Positions 1 through 6,745 of a DNA stretch of 34,927 bases are shown here, piece after piece. The stretch spans positions 1 through 34,927 of the forward strand of contig JACCXA010000157.1 of NCBI GenBank assembly GCA_013697365.1. Direction: 5' to 3'. Made by a program: the position numbers and the translations under genes. The DNA is from Chthoniobacterales bacterium. Lineage in GTDB: Bacteria; Verrucomicrobiota; Verrucomicrobiia; Chthoniobacterales; UBA10450. The stretch's first letter is position 1, and the number at the start of each line of letters is the position of its first letter. Below the pieces are notes generated by a model. It ran no database searches and had not been told where the DNA came from. It was given only the letters and a program-made list of their open reading frames with translations.

Positions 1-1315
1 GCTTCTGATCCGCTAAAGTGAGTGAGGTCAAGGCGGGATCGTTGGAATCAATCACGACAGAGTCATATTCAACGCGCGCTCCGGCCTGGAGCCGCACCGT
101 CTTGAGCTTTACTTCTTCGAAGAGGAAGGCGGCCAGTTGGAGTGTTTCCGTCGGTTGGAGAAAGGCTTCCTCGCCCAGAATTGAGAGATTTTTAAAGAAA
201 GCCTGTCCGCCGATTGATCCCTGGAAAGGGCCGATCGGTTCATGCACGATTTCTAGGCGGGAATCGACGCCGCTCGTTTTGAAGGTCGCGGCAACCGCGC
301 CGCCATCGATCTCCTGATGTTCGTAGTCGGTGTAAACCAGCTTGAGGTTCGCGTTATGAATCCCGGTGATGGGATCAACGATCGAGCTGCGGAGATTAAA
401 TTGGCGCTTCGCCAGATCGATAAAAACCGGCGCTTGTTCTTCGCCCGCCAGCGTTGCCACCGGATCAGCGGGGATGCCGTAGATGGAATCGAACCCACTG
501 AAGGATGCGCCGATATACCCTTTCTCCCAAACATACGATGCACCGAAGCCAAACTCTTTCGTCCGCACGTAGGTGTTCGGCACTTCACCTTTCGGGTTTT
601 CGCCAAAACCGCGGCCGCTCGCCCGCTCCGGCGTGAACTGCTCGCGGATTCGATCGCTCAAGGCGAAGCCGGGAATGCCGCGATCATCCGTACGAAAAAT
701 CGAAGCGTCGGCGTGAAGGACAATGTGCGCGGCGGGCGCAAGCTGAAGCGAGATAGCTCCGCTCCGTTCGAGATCGATCGAGCCAAAGCGGGCGCCAATC
801 TCACCGCCGAAAGGCTTCGATGGCGCTTCGACGGGAATGCGGGTGTCGGTCACGTTGACGACGCCGCCAATCGCGCCCGAGCCGTAGAGAATCGTGGCCG
901 GACCACGCACCACTTCGATGCTGGAGCTGAGCAAGGGACTGACGCTCGGCGCGTGGTCGGGGCTGAGGTTCGAAACGTCGAACACTTCCGTGCCGTTATT
1001 CAGCACACGGACGCGATTATCGGCCAGACCGCGGATGACGGGGCGGCTCGAGCCCGCGCTGAAACCGCTCGCAGCCACACCAGGCTGATCGCGCAAAGAA
1101 TCGCCCAGCGTAGCGGCAGCCTGGCGTTTTAGTTCCTGCGCATTCAGGACGGAAACGGGCTCAATGCTGTCCGTTTCGCTGTGCTCGATCGCGCCGGCAG
1201 TGACGATGACGCGCTCGGTTTCAGCGCGCGGAGACGAAGATGGACTGGCAGCAGGGCGGACGGCTTCCTGCGCGCTCGCCAGGCCGGAATGAAGGGCCAG
1301 CACGAGCACTGTCAT
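1..1315 (-). CDS. TonB-dependent outer-membrane receptor, ZnuD-like (partial)
   Basis: The reading frame is open from an ATG at 1315 to the window edge, so about 438 codons are visible and the C-terminal barrel is missing. A hydrophobic export signal (VLVLALHSGLASAQ) is followed by a plug domain: a GDSLRDQPGVAASGF segment, RPVIRGLADNRVRVLNNG, SPDHAPSV, and VVRGPATILYGSGAIGGVVNV. The SPDHA plus VRGPATxLYGSGAIGGVVNV pattern is typical of ZnuD-type receptors that take up zinc, though related receptors carry other metals; the substrate is inferred. The protein would import a metal across the outer membrane using TonB energy. The small His/Cys protein upstream (1495-1821) fits a metal role. The start is uncertain: a GGGAGA motif (1336-1341) lies 20 bases before the ATG but 5 bases before an in-frame ATC at 1330, which would add a Lys to the signal peptide. 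Confidence 0.88.
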   Translation of the reverse strand, partial: MTVLVLALHSGLASAQEAVRPAASPSSSPRAETERVIVTAGAIEHSETDSIEPVSVLNAQELKRQAAATLGDSLRDQPGVAASGFSAGSSRPVIRGLADNRVRVLNNGTEVFDVSNLSPDHAPSVSPLLSSSIEVVRGPATILYGSGAIGGVVNVTDTRIPVEAPSKPFGGEIGARFGSIDLERSGAISLQLAPAAHIVLHADASIFRTDDRGIPGFALSDRIREQFTPERASGRGFGENPKGEVPNTYVRTKEFGFGASYVWEKGYIGASFSGFDSIYGIPADPVATLAGEEQAPVFIDLAKRQFNLRSSIVDPITGIHNANLKLVYTDYEHQEIDGGAVAATFKTSGVDSRLEIVHEPIGPFQGSIGGQAFFKNLSILGEEAFLQPTETLQLAAFLFEEVKLKTVRLQAGARVEYDSVVIDSNDPALTSLTLADQK

Positions 1316-1370
1316 GACGAATTGTTTGATATGATTCTCCCAGGTTAAAAGTCCTTTGCAGTGCGAAAGC

Positions 1371-1398
1371 GCGGCACTTCACGACAGGTGAAGTCCGC
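1371..1398. promoter_or_regulatory. 19-bp inverted repeat in the leader of the TonB receptor gene
   Basis: The arms ACTTCAC (1376-1382) and GTGAAGT (1388-1394) are perfectly complementary around a 5-base centre. After a one-base bulge the stem continues with GCGG/CCGC (1371-1374 and 1395-1398). It lies about 55 bases upstream of the receptor ATG, in the gap after the small upstream gene. It could be an operator for a dimeric metal regulator or an mRNA hairpin; the sequence alone does not decide, and it does not match a Fur or Zur consensus that I can recognise. Confidence 0.4.
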
Positions 1399-1494
1399 TG
1401 CAAATCAGTGGGCGAACGCGCTACCGCGCGGGGACTCAGCGCCCGGGACAGGAAAGCCTGCTCCGGAGGAGGAGAGACAGCGAAGCTGCGCGCT

Positions 1495-1821
1495 TTAGGA
1501 GAGAGCGGGCGGCGCGTGCTCGAAGACGCGCGCGTGGCTGAAGGGTGTCGCTACCCAAACGGAATGAAAAGTCGCAGCCGAGGAGCACCGTGTCGCGGGT
1601 TGCGGCTCAGCCAGAACTGGAGCCGAGTCGGCTAGCTGCGTTGCTGCCTCGAGAACGGTGATCGCGCACTCGTGTTGCGGAGCTCCCGCGTCTGTATGGA
1701 TAGAGGCGTGCAGCGCTGGGGCCGCTCCCAGCACCAGGGCCAGGAAGAATGCTATGAGCGCGGCGAGCGCGACGCCCACAGCGGTGGCGCCGCACTTATC
1801 CGAATTTTGTCGGCGCCTCAT
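1495..1821 (-). CDS. Small membrane/exported protein with His-Cys motif (DUF2946-like)
   Basis: This frame encodes about 108 residues: a short basic N-terminus (MRRRQNSDK), one hydrophobic helix (VGVALAALIAFFLALVLGAAP), then an HASIHTDAGAPQHECAITVL segment. The H-x3-H...HEC pattern after a single helix resembles the DUF2946-like small proteins found beside TonB receptor or metal-resistance genes; that assignment is from memory of the family and is tentative. It is followed 180 bases later by the TonB receptor on the same strand, so joint transcription and a metal-related role are plausible. An alternative ATG at 1953 overlaps the end of the methyltransferase gene by 8 bases and would allow coupling, but the extra residues are Arg/Ser-rich and look non-coding, so I chose 1821. 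There is no obvious ribosome binding site. Confidence 0.55.
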   Translation of the reverse strand: MRRRQNSDKCGATAVGVALAALIAFFLALVLGAAPALHASIHTDAGAPQHECAITVLEAATQLADSAPVLAEPQPATRCSSAATFHSVWVATPFSHARVFEHAPPALS

Positions 1822-1945
1822 AAGCGGCAGATTGCGCGAGATCGGCGGACTCTGCAAGGCGAGGCTGTCCCCCGGCTGACGAATGCTGCTACTCGAGCGT
1901 TTCGCACCTCCGCTCTCGCTCAGGCGAAAACGTGCGCGCGCGCGA

Positions 1946-2905
1946 TCATTCATTAATGCGCGTCGGCGCACGCTCATCTCCGCATTCGCCCAGAGAGGAT
2001 CGGAAGATTGCGAGCACGTGATCCGGCGAACACGTATAAGCCGGTGCGACGGCTGCCAGGCGGGCACGGCGCAGCAGCGGGATGAAGGGCAACACGGTCC
2101 GGGCCAGCAGAGTGCGCCCGCGGAATTGCCAATAGGCGAAGTCTTGCGTGCGCTGCACCAGCCTTTCGCGGAGCGTGAGTTTGTAATGGGACAGGGTCTG
2201 CCAGCTCGCCAGCTTCAGTCCGCTCTCGGCGGCGATGAATTCCGCGCTTCGCCGCGTCAGCATGCAGACGTGCTCGATGATCCGAAAATACCAGAACTGC
2301 GCCGGGTCGCGGCGGCAGGCTGGCGCGTCGCCGTTGCCTGTGACAAGAAGCAGGACGCCATCGGGCGCGAGAAGTCGAGTCAGCGTGCGCAGGGTTTCGA
2401 CAGGATCGGAAAGATGTTCGAAGACATCGACGAGCACGATCGCCGCAAATTTTCCAGCTTCGCCTGCCTCGATCTCCGCCAACGAAAACATGCGCAAACC
2501 TTTCATCGCCGCCACGGCCGCAGCTTCGTCGTTTATCTCGAAACCATGGCAGTCATACTCCGGTAGCAGACCGGCAAGGAGGCGGCCGGAGCTGCACCCG
2601 AAATCAAGGATGCGACTGCGCGGCGGCAGAGCGCGCAGCACGCTCAAGACCGCCGTTTCCGTAGGGTAATATCCGGCCGTCTCCCACCCCTCATATTTGG
2701 CCGCGGCGTAGTATTGACTGAATTCGTCCGCCGAAAGAATGACGTCGCGATAAAGCAGCCCGCACTGCGTGCATTCGTAGATGTGATAGGGCGGTTGTTC
2801 GAAAGCTACGTCGCCCGCCGTCGCGCGGAAGCCTGGCGCTTCCGGCCCAGTCACCCGCTTCTCCACGCAGCCGCAGACCGCGCATTTCTCCGCGCGCTTA
2901 GGCAT
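1946..2905 (-). CDS. Zinc-ribbon class I SAM-dependent methyltransferase
   Basis: The protein has 319 residues. An N-terminal zinc ribbon is formed by CAVC (residues 8-11) and CTQC (45-48). The Rossmann methyltransferase core follows, with SAM-binding motif I ILDFGCSSGRLL (99-110), the acidic FEIND at the end of strand 2 (about 122-126) and VLVDVFEHL (157-165) as motif II. This is the Methyltransf_23 type often found in polysaccharide or lipid-modification clusters, where the target is a small molecule or sugar; the substrate here is unknown. It has the same orientation as the small His/Cys gene and TonB receptor downstream. It is divergent from the small PGLGQ membrane protein at 2995, with about 90 bases between them for both promoters. 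Confidence 0.85.
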   Translation of the reverse strand: MPKRAEKCAVCGCVEKRVTGPEAPGFRATAGDVAFEQPPYHIYECTQCGLLYRDVILSADEFSQYYAAAKYEGWETAGYYPTETAVLSVLRALPPRSRILDFGCSSGRLLAGLLPEYDCHGFEINDEAAAVAAMKGLRMFSLAEIEAGEAGKFAAIVLVDVFEHLSDPVETLRTLTRLLAPDGVLLLVTGNGDAPACRRDPAQFWYFRIIEHVCMLTRRSAEFIAAESGLKLASWQTLSHYKLTLRERLVQRTQDFAYWQFRGRTLLARTVLPFIPLLRRARLAAVAPAYTCSPDHVLAIFRSSLGECGDERAPTRINE

Positions 2906-2994
2906 CAGGTCGTCGCAGGAGGGGCCATCGCAGGCGGACTGGGAGCTGAAGAAAGCGCTTGTCGTTGCTCTCGAATTGCCGAAGCGTTTCTCCT

Positions 2995-3198
2995 ATGGCA
3001 GGCCGAGGTTCCACTGGAAACGTCATCGCAGCGTTATGCAGCTTTTTTATCCCAGGGCTGGGGCAGCTGATTCAGGGCCGGCTTCTCATGGCGATCGTGC
3101 AATTCATTCTCGCCGGCCTCTTGTGGATGATACTCCTCGGATGGCTCATCCATCTTTGGTCGATTCTCGACGCCGCGATGTTTAAGGGAAGCGGCTAG
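2995..3198 (+). CDS. Small two-helix membrane protein with SFFIPGLGQL motif
   Basis: This is a 67-residue protein made almost entirely of two hydrophobic segments: VIAALCSFFIPGLGQLIQG and then AIVQFILAGLLWMILLGWLIHLW. The F-x-PGLGQ-x-x-x-G signature is shared by short TM2-like/DUF5683-like membrane proteins of unknown function that bacteria often carry as single genes. The ATG at 2995 is used here; an upstream in-frame TTG at 2959 would add 12 residues and has a GGAG about 13 bases upstream, so the start is not settled. It stands alone on the plus strand. The next gene (3202-3399) converges on it with a gap of only 3 bases, so there is no room for separate terminators. Confidence 0.7.
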   Translation: MAGRGSTGNVIAALCSFFIPGLGQLIQGRLLMAIVQFILAGLLWMILLGWLIHLWSILDAAMFKGSG

Positions 3199-3201
3199 TT
3201 T

Positions 3202-3399
3202 TCACGCCAGCGCATCCTGCTCGACGATCAGGAGCAAATTGCGCGTGGGCGTTTCGCCGACCACTTCACTGCCCTCCTCTGTTTTCACTTTGAAGCGATA
3301 CGAGGATTGATCTCCTTTGTCTCCGACCAGCGCGAACCAATCGGCTTTCACTTCGACAGGTTGCTCACGACCCAGGAGATAAACGGCGAAAGTTTTCAT
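3202..3399 (-). CDS. Small hypothetical protein, 65 residues
   Basis: The product has 65 residues with alternating hydrophobic and charged residues typical of a small beta-rich domain: MKTFAVYLLGREQPVEVKAD, then a YRFKVKTEEGSEVVGE stretch and a NLLLIVEQDA tail. There is no signal peptide, helix or cysteine. I do not recognise the family. It begins 56 bases after the end of the ABC ATPase gene on the same strand and may be the last gene of that operon. It is probably real because the sequence reads like a folded domain and no better frame exists here. Confidence 0.6.
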   Translation of the reverse strand: MKTFAVYLLGREQPVEVKADWFALVGDKGDQSSYRFKVKTEEGSEVVGETPTRNLLLIVEQDALA

Positions 3400-3455
3400 G
3401 GGTGAAAGCTTCAGCCGCCCGGCCGAGTGGCGCGAGATTAAACCACCTGGTGCAG

Positions 3456-4235
3456 CTAAACGCCGGACGTTTCACCCACCCGCAGGCTCATGCCCATAAC
3501 GCGAAATATCTGGTCGCGCTTCTCGAGATAACCGGGTGAATCGAGATCGCGCGGCCGCGGCAGGTCGATCTCGACCACTTCCTGGATGGTGGCCGGGCGT
3601 TGGCTCATGATCAGGACGCGGTCGGCCAGTTGCACCGCCTCCTCGATGTCGTGCGTCACGAACAGAATTGTCTTCTTCTCGCTTTGCCAGATTCGGACGA
3701 GATCGGCGCGCATCTTCAGGCGCGTGATAAAATCAAGCGCGCCGAACGGTTCGTCCATGTAGATGATGTCGGGGTTGGCCGCGAGAGCGCGAGCGATCTC
3801 GACGCGCTGCCGCATGCCGCCGGAAAGTTCGCGCGGGTAAGCTGCCTCAAAACCCGTCAACCCAACCATCGTGGTGTAATGCGCGACGATTTGCGTGCGC
3901 TCTGCGGCTGCGCGCCTTCGCAGGCCGAAGGCAATGTTTTCCTGCACGTTCAGCCACGGGAAGACGCCGTTCTCCTGGAAAACAAAGATGCGGCGAGGAT
4001 CGGGACCGCGCACCGGCTGCCCTTCCACGAGCACCTCGCCGGAAGTGGCCTCCAGAAAGCCTCCGACCACGTTGAGCAAAGTCGATTTCCCGCAGCCGCT
4101 GGGGCCGACAAGGCAAACGAACTCGCCGGTGGCGACATTGGCGCTGACGTCTTGCAGAACATCGATGCTTTCGCCCGGACGCTGACCTGGAAATGTAACG
4201 GAACAATTCCGAATCGAGATGGCTGGCTCGCTCAT
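3456..4235 (-). CDS. ABC importer ATPase, SsuB/TauB/NrtD family
   Basis: This is a 259-residue ATPase that powers the importer encoded with it. The Walker A is GPSGCGKST (44-52), the Q-loop lies in FVFQENGVFPWLNV (about 85-97), the signature is LSGGMRQR (137-144), the Walker B is IIYMDEPFGALD (157-168), and the switch histidine is in FVTHDIEEA. QENGVFPWLNV and FGALDFITR are typical of the nitrate/sulfonate/taurine group. I start it at MSEPAISIRN (4235). The frame stays open to an ATG at 4301, but those extra 22 codons translate the heptamer repeat (FDVRC...FDV) and are spurious. Its permease and binding protein lie upstream at 4784-6669, separated from it by the repeat-flanked cassette at 4266-4766. 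Confidence 0.93.
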   Translation of the reverse strand: MSEPAISIRNCSVTFPGQRPGESIDVLQDVSANVATGEFVCLVGPSGCGKSTLLNVVGGFLEATSGEVLVEGQPVRGPDPRRIFVFQENGVFPWLNVQENIAFGLRRRAAAERTQIVAHYTTMVGLTGFEAAYPRELSGGMRQRVEIARALAANPDIIYMDEPFGALDFITRLKMRADLVRIWQSEKKTILFVTHDIEEAVQLADRVLIMSQRPATIQEVVEIDLPRPRDLDSPGYLEKRDQIFRVMGMSLRVGETSGV

Positions 4236-4265
4236 CACGGAGTCCGACAGTGAGAAGATTGAAAA

Positions 4266-4307
4266 GCAAACATCGAACACCCAACATCGAACATCGAACA
4301 TCGAATG
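4266..4307 (+). repeat. Heptamer array (AACATCG)5-AATG, left end of cassette
   Basis: Units read AACATCG, AACACCC, AACATCG, AACATCG, AACATCG, followed by AATGG. The array faces inward from the outer sequence GCAA and touches the stop codon of the four-helix-bundle gene (4309). Confidence 0.9.
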
Positions 4308-4308
4308 G

Positions 4309-4731
4309 TCATGGCGCGGTGTCTTCTGCCTTGGACGACCGTCGCTCGGCGGTCCGGATACTCGCCACGAAGATGCGGATCAGTTCGATCGTCTCCTGGA
4401 GCAGAGCGTCAATCGTGGGGCTGCGGTCGATCAGCGGAACGCGAAGAACCAGGAGAAGCCAGCGCCTCGTCTCTCGCAGCTCTTTGAGGCAAACCTTCAG
4501 CTTGTGCACGAAGTCGGCCGGAGATTCCGCGGACTCGGCTTCGCCGTGATTTGGCAGCGGCGACGTCCCGGAGCGCAGCAACTGGCCTGCGATATGATTG
4601 CTCTCCCGATCCCTGGGCAGCTCCCTTTCCAGTCGGATGATCGCGGCTGCATATTCAAGCAGGCGCTCTTCGAGATCATAGATTCGCTCTTCGACTCGAG
4701 GGGACTCGTCACTCCCGGCATCGTATCCCAC
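4309..4731 (-). CDS. Four-helix-bundle protein, 23S-IVS/S23 family
   Basis: This is a 140-residue, highly helical protein beginning at a GTG (4731). Helix 1 is RIYDLEERLLEYAAAIIRLE, followed by the family hallmark NHIAGQLLRSGTSPLPNHGEA (about 45-64), helix 3 DFVHKLKVCLKELRETRRWL, and helix 4 LLQETIELIRIFVASIRTAE. This is the bundle protein family (TIGR02436-like) first seen in 23S rRNA intervening sequences, related in fold to Avd of diversity-generating retroelements; its biochemical role is not established. The frame is open upstream to an ATG at 4818, but that would translate the heptamer array and overlap the permease gene, so the GTG is preferred. Both ends abut heptamer arrays, and the gene interrupts the ABC importer operon. 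Confidence 0.82.
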   Translation of the reverse strand: MGYDAGSDESPRVEERIYDLEERLLEYAAAIIRLERELPRDRESNHIAGQLLRSGTSPLPNHGEAESAESPADFVHKLKVCLKELRETRRWLLLVLRVPLIDRSPTIDALLQETIELIRIFVASIRTAERRSSKAEDTAP

Positions 4732-4766
<35 letters not shown>

Positions 4767-4783
4767 CCCTTCTTCTTCCCCGT

Positions 4784-5653
4784 TCACCGATTCGAGTAGC
4801 CCCACCGCACCTCATCAAACTTCTCCAACTGCCTAACGAGCAGATCGAGCATTAGTCCGATCAACCCGATCATGACCATCCCCGCGACGACAAGGTCGTA
4901 GCGCTTCCCCGCATTCCGCGCGTCGATGATCAGGTAGCCCAGGCCGCTGTTGACCGCGATCATCTCGGCGGCGACAACGACCAGCCAGGCTACGCCCAAG
5001 GCGATGCGAATCCCCGTGATGATCTGCGGCAGGCTCGCGCGCAGAATAACCTGGCGGAAAAGCTCACCGCGACTAAGCCCGAAGTTCCGCGCGGCTCGCA
5101 GATAAACCGGCTGCATGTTTTGCACGGCCGCGATCGCGGAGACCGTGATCGGGAATACACTCGCGAGGAAGATGAGGAAGATCGGCGCCATGTCAGTTAC
5201 GCCGAACCAAAGGATCGCGAGAGGAATCCAGGCGATCGGCGAGATCGGCCGGAAAATTTGGATGAGCGGATTGAGAGCCTGAAAGGCGCGCGCATACCAG
5301 CCGAGCATCAGCCCGAGCGGCACGCCGATCATGACAGCGAGCGCAAACCCCCAGCTGACTCGGAAGAGGGAAGCTACGATGTATTTCAGGAGCAATCCTC
5401 TTTGCGCGAGTTCAATCACGCCGCGCGCCACCTCGGCTGGTGTCGGGAAAAGGTCGCTCCCGGACAAGCGCACGCCGAGATGCCAAAGGACAAGAAAGAA
5501 ACCCGCGACGGTCAGCGGCAGAGCGAAACTCAACCAATCAGGCGCGCCGCGCGCAGAAGTTCTGGTGTGCGCACGTGTCTCGCGCAATGGCTTTGCCGAA
5601 ACCAGCTTTTCCTCGGACACGGCCGCTCCTGATACATCGTCGATCGCCCTCAT
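4784..5653 (-). CDS. ABC importer permease, SsuC/TauC/NrtB family
   Basis: This is a 289-residue inner-membrane protein of the BPD_transp_1 family. A polar N-terminus of about 40 residues precedes six predicted hydrophobic segments, starting with LSFALPLTVAGFFLVLWHLG. The EAA coupling loop that contacts the ATPase is visible as YLRAARNFGLSRGELFRQVI (184-203). Conserved IFRPISPIAWIPLAILWFG (about 133-151) is typical of the taurine/sulfonate/nitrate group. Its ATG (5653) overlaps the stop of the binding-protein gene as ATGA, so the two are translationally coupled. Downstream, the ATPase gene should follow, but the four-helix-bundle cassette lies between. The transported substrate cannot be read from the sequence. 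Confidence 0.93.
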   Translation of the reverse strand: MRAIDDVSGAAVSEEKLVSAKPLRETRAHTRTSARGAPDWLSFALPLTVAGFFLVLWHLGVRLSGSDLFPTPAEVARGVIELAQRGLLLKYIVASLFRVSWGFALAVMIGVPLGLMLGWYARAFQALNPLIQIFRPISPIAWIPLAILWFGVTDMAPIFLIFLASVFPITVSAIAAVQNMQPVYLRAARNFGLSRGELFRQVILRASLPQIITGIRIALGVAWLVVVAAEMIAVNSGLGYLIIDARNAGKRYDLVVAGMVMIGLIGLMLDLLVRQLEKFDEVRWGYSNR

Positions 5654-6669
5654 TTCTCTTTTGACGCGTAGGCATGCGCAATCACCACATCGTCAGCGGG
5701 TGCAAACGAGTCGTCGACGTAATCCTCGAAGTGCGCCGTGCCTTTCAAAATCCCCGCTTCCTTCGCGAGCATTTCTATTTCCTCAAAGTTCGGCCGGGTC
5801 GGCTTTAACTGGCTGTACTTCACGCGATCGGGTGGCTGGCTCAGCACATAGGTGAGCAACCGAGGATTTTGGTTGTAATAAAGCGTGCTGACGAACTGCG
5901 CCGCAGCCATGCGATTCTCCATATTTGTGTCGAGCCACTTCCCACTTTTCGCGATGCCATCTACGAGCTGCTGCACTTCGGCGCGCCGGTGCTTAATGAC
6001 ATCTTCGTGCACCGCGAGAACACACGAGATAAAGCCGGGCCACACCTCCTTTACGCGATAAAGAGCCCGGCCGTAGCCATCCATCTCGGTTTGACCGGGG
6101 AACGGCTCGCCGGAGGTAATCGCATCCACGGAGCGTGAGTAGAGCGCCGCGGGCATATCCGGCGGCGGCATCTCGACGATGTTCACGTCGCTTAATTGCA
6201 TCCCGGCCTTCTTCAGTTCGCGATAAAAGATGAGGCGGTGGTTCGCATAACGCCCCGGCACTGCGACCGTTTTCCCCTTCAAGTCTTCCGTCCGAAAAAT
6301 CTGAGAATCGGTGTGCACCATCACGTCGCCGCCTTCGCGATGGCCTAGATACACTATCTTGATTGGCACGCCTTGTTCGCGGAGCGCGATCGCCATCGGC
6401 GCGAGGATGAATGTCGCCCGGGTATAGCCGGAGAGATACGCTTCCTTTAATTCCGGCCAACCCTGAAAGCGCACCGGATCGAAGATGCTTTTCCCTGCGA
6501 TTTGCTTGTTGATGAAGTCAGTCACCGGGCAAGTGAGATGACAAGTGACCGGGAGAAAACCGACCCGGAAATCATTTGAAGCAGCCCGCAGGTTCAGGGC
6601 GCGGTGAAGAAACGTGATGCCGGTCAGGATCACGCAAGCCGCGAGCAGCAGTGTCTTGCCGAATGACAT
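5650..6669 (-). CDS. ABC importer substrate-binding protein, NMT1/SsuA-like, with CHLTCP motif
   Basis: The protein has 339 residues. The N-terminus (MSFGKTLLLAACVILTGITF) is a signal peptide or membrane anchor with no clear lipobox. The mature part starts FRVGFLPVTCHLTCPVTDFI (34-53), the position where NrtA/SsuA/CmpA proteins have the first ligand-binding loop, and continues with the family features GWPELKEAYLSGYTRATFIL, DLKGKTVAVPGRYANHR and PGFISCVLAVHEDVI. Two cysteines and a histidine (C43, H44, C47) in the first binding loop are unusual and could coordinate a metal or form a disulfide; this is inference. It would capture the substrate in the periplasm for the permease and ATPase encoded downstream. 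Its stop overlaps the permease start by four bases. Confidence 0.88.
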   Translation of the reverse strand: MSFGKTLLLAACVILTGITFLHRALNLRAASNDFRVGFLPVTCHLTCPVTDFINKQIAGKSIFDPVRFQGWPELKEAYLSGYTRATFILAPMAIALREQGVPIKIVYLGHREGGDVMVHTDSQIFRTEDLKGKTVAVPGRYANHRLIFYRELKKAGMQLSDVNIVEMPPPDMPAALYSRSVDAITSGEPFPGQTEMDGYGRALYRVKEVWPGFISCVLAVHEDVIKHRRAEVQQLVDGIAKSGKWLDTNMENRMAAAQFVSTLYYNQNPRLLTYVLSQPPDRVKYSQLKPTRPNFEEIEMLAKEAGILKGTAHFEDYVDDSFAPADDVVIAHAYASKEK

Positions 6670-6722
6670 GAAACAGGAAAAGCGGGCGCTAGGCTAAGCG
6701 GACAGGCTGCGAAAAGAAAGCC

Positions 6723-6745
6723 GGAGCACGGGCGTGCTCCGTCTA
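6723..6745 (-). repeat. Inverted repeat attached to the priA TAG stop
   Basis: GGAGCACG (6723-6730) and CGTGCTCC (6733-6740) form an 8-bp perfect stem with a 2-base gap. It begins two bases after the priA TAG stop. There is no T-run, so an intrinsic terminator is unlikely in the classical sense; it belongs to the TAG-linked palindromes described under findings. Confidence 0.7.

Noticed and set aside
1321..1500. Cobalamin-type riboswitch upstream of the TonB receptor
   Set aside because: Receptors of this class often have one, but the conserved B12-box and the AAGCCAGGAGACC-like segment are absent; only a simple hairpin is visible.
1408..1635. Plus-strand 75-codon frame before the TonB operon
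   Set aside because: It is Arg/Gly-rich with no protein-like pattern and overlaps the small minus-strand gene at 1495-1821.
4236..4301. N-terminal extension of the ABC ATPase to an ATG at 4301
   Set aside because: The added residues are a translation of the heptamer array (FDVRC...FDV) and have no family similarity.
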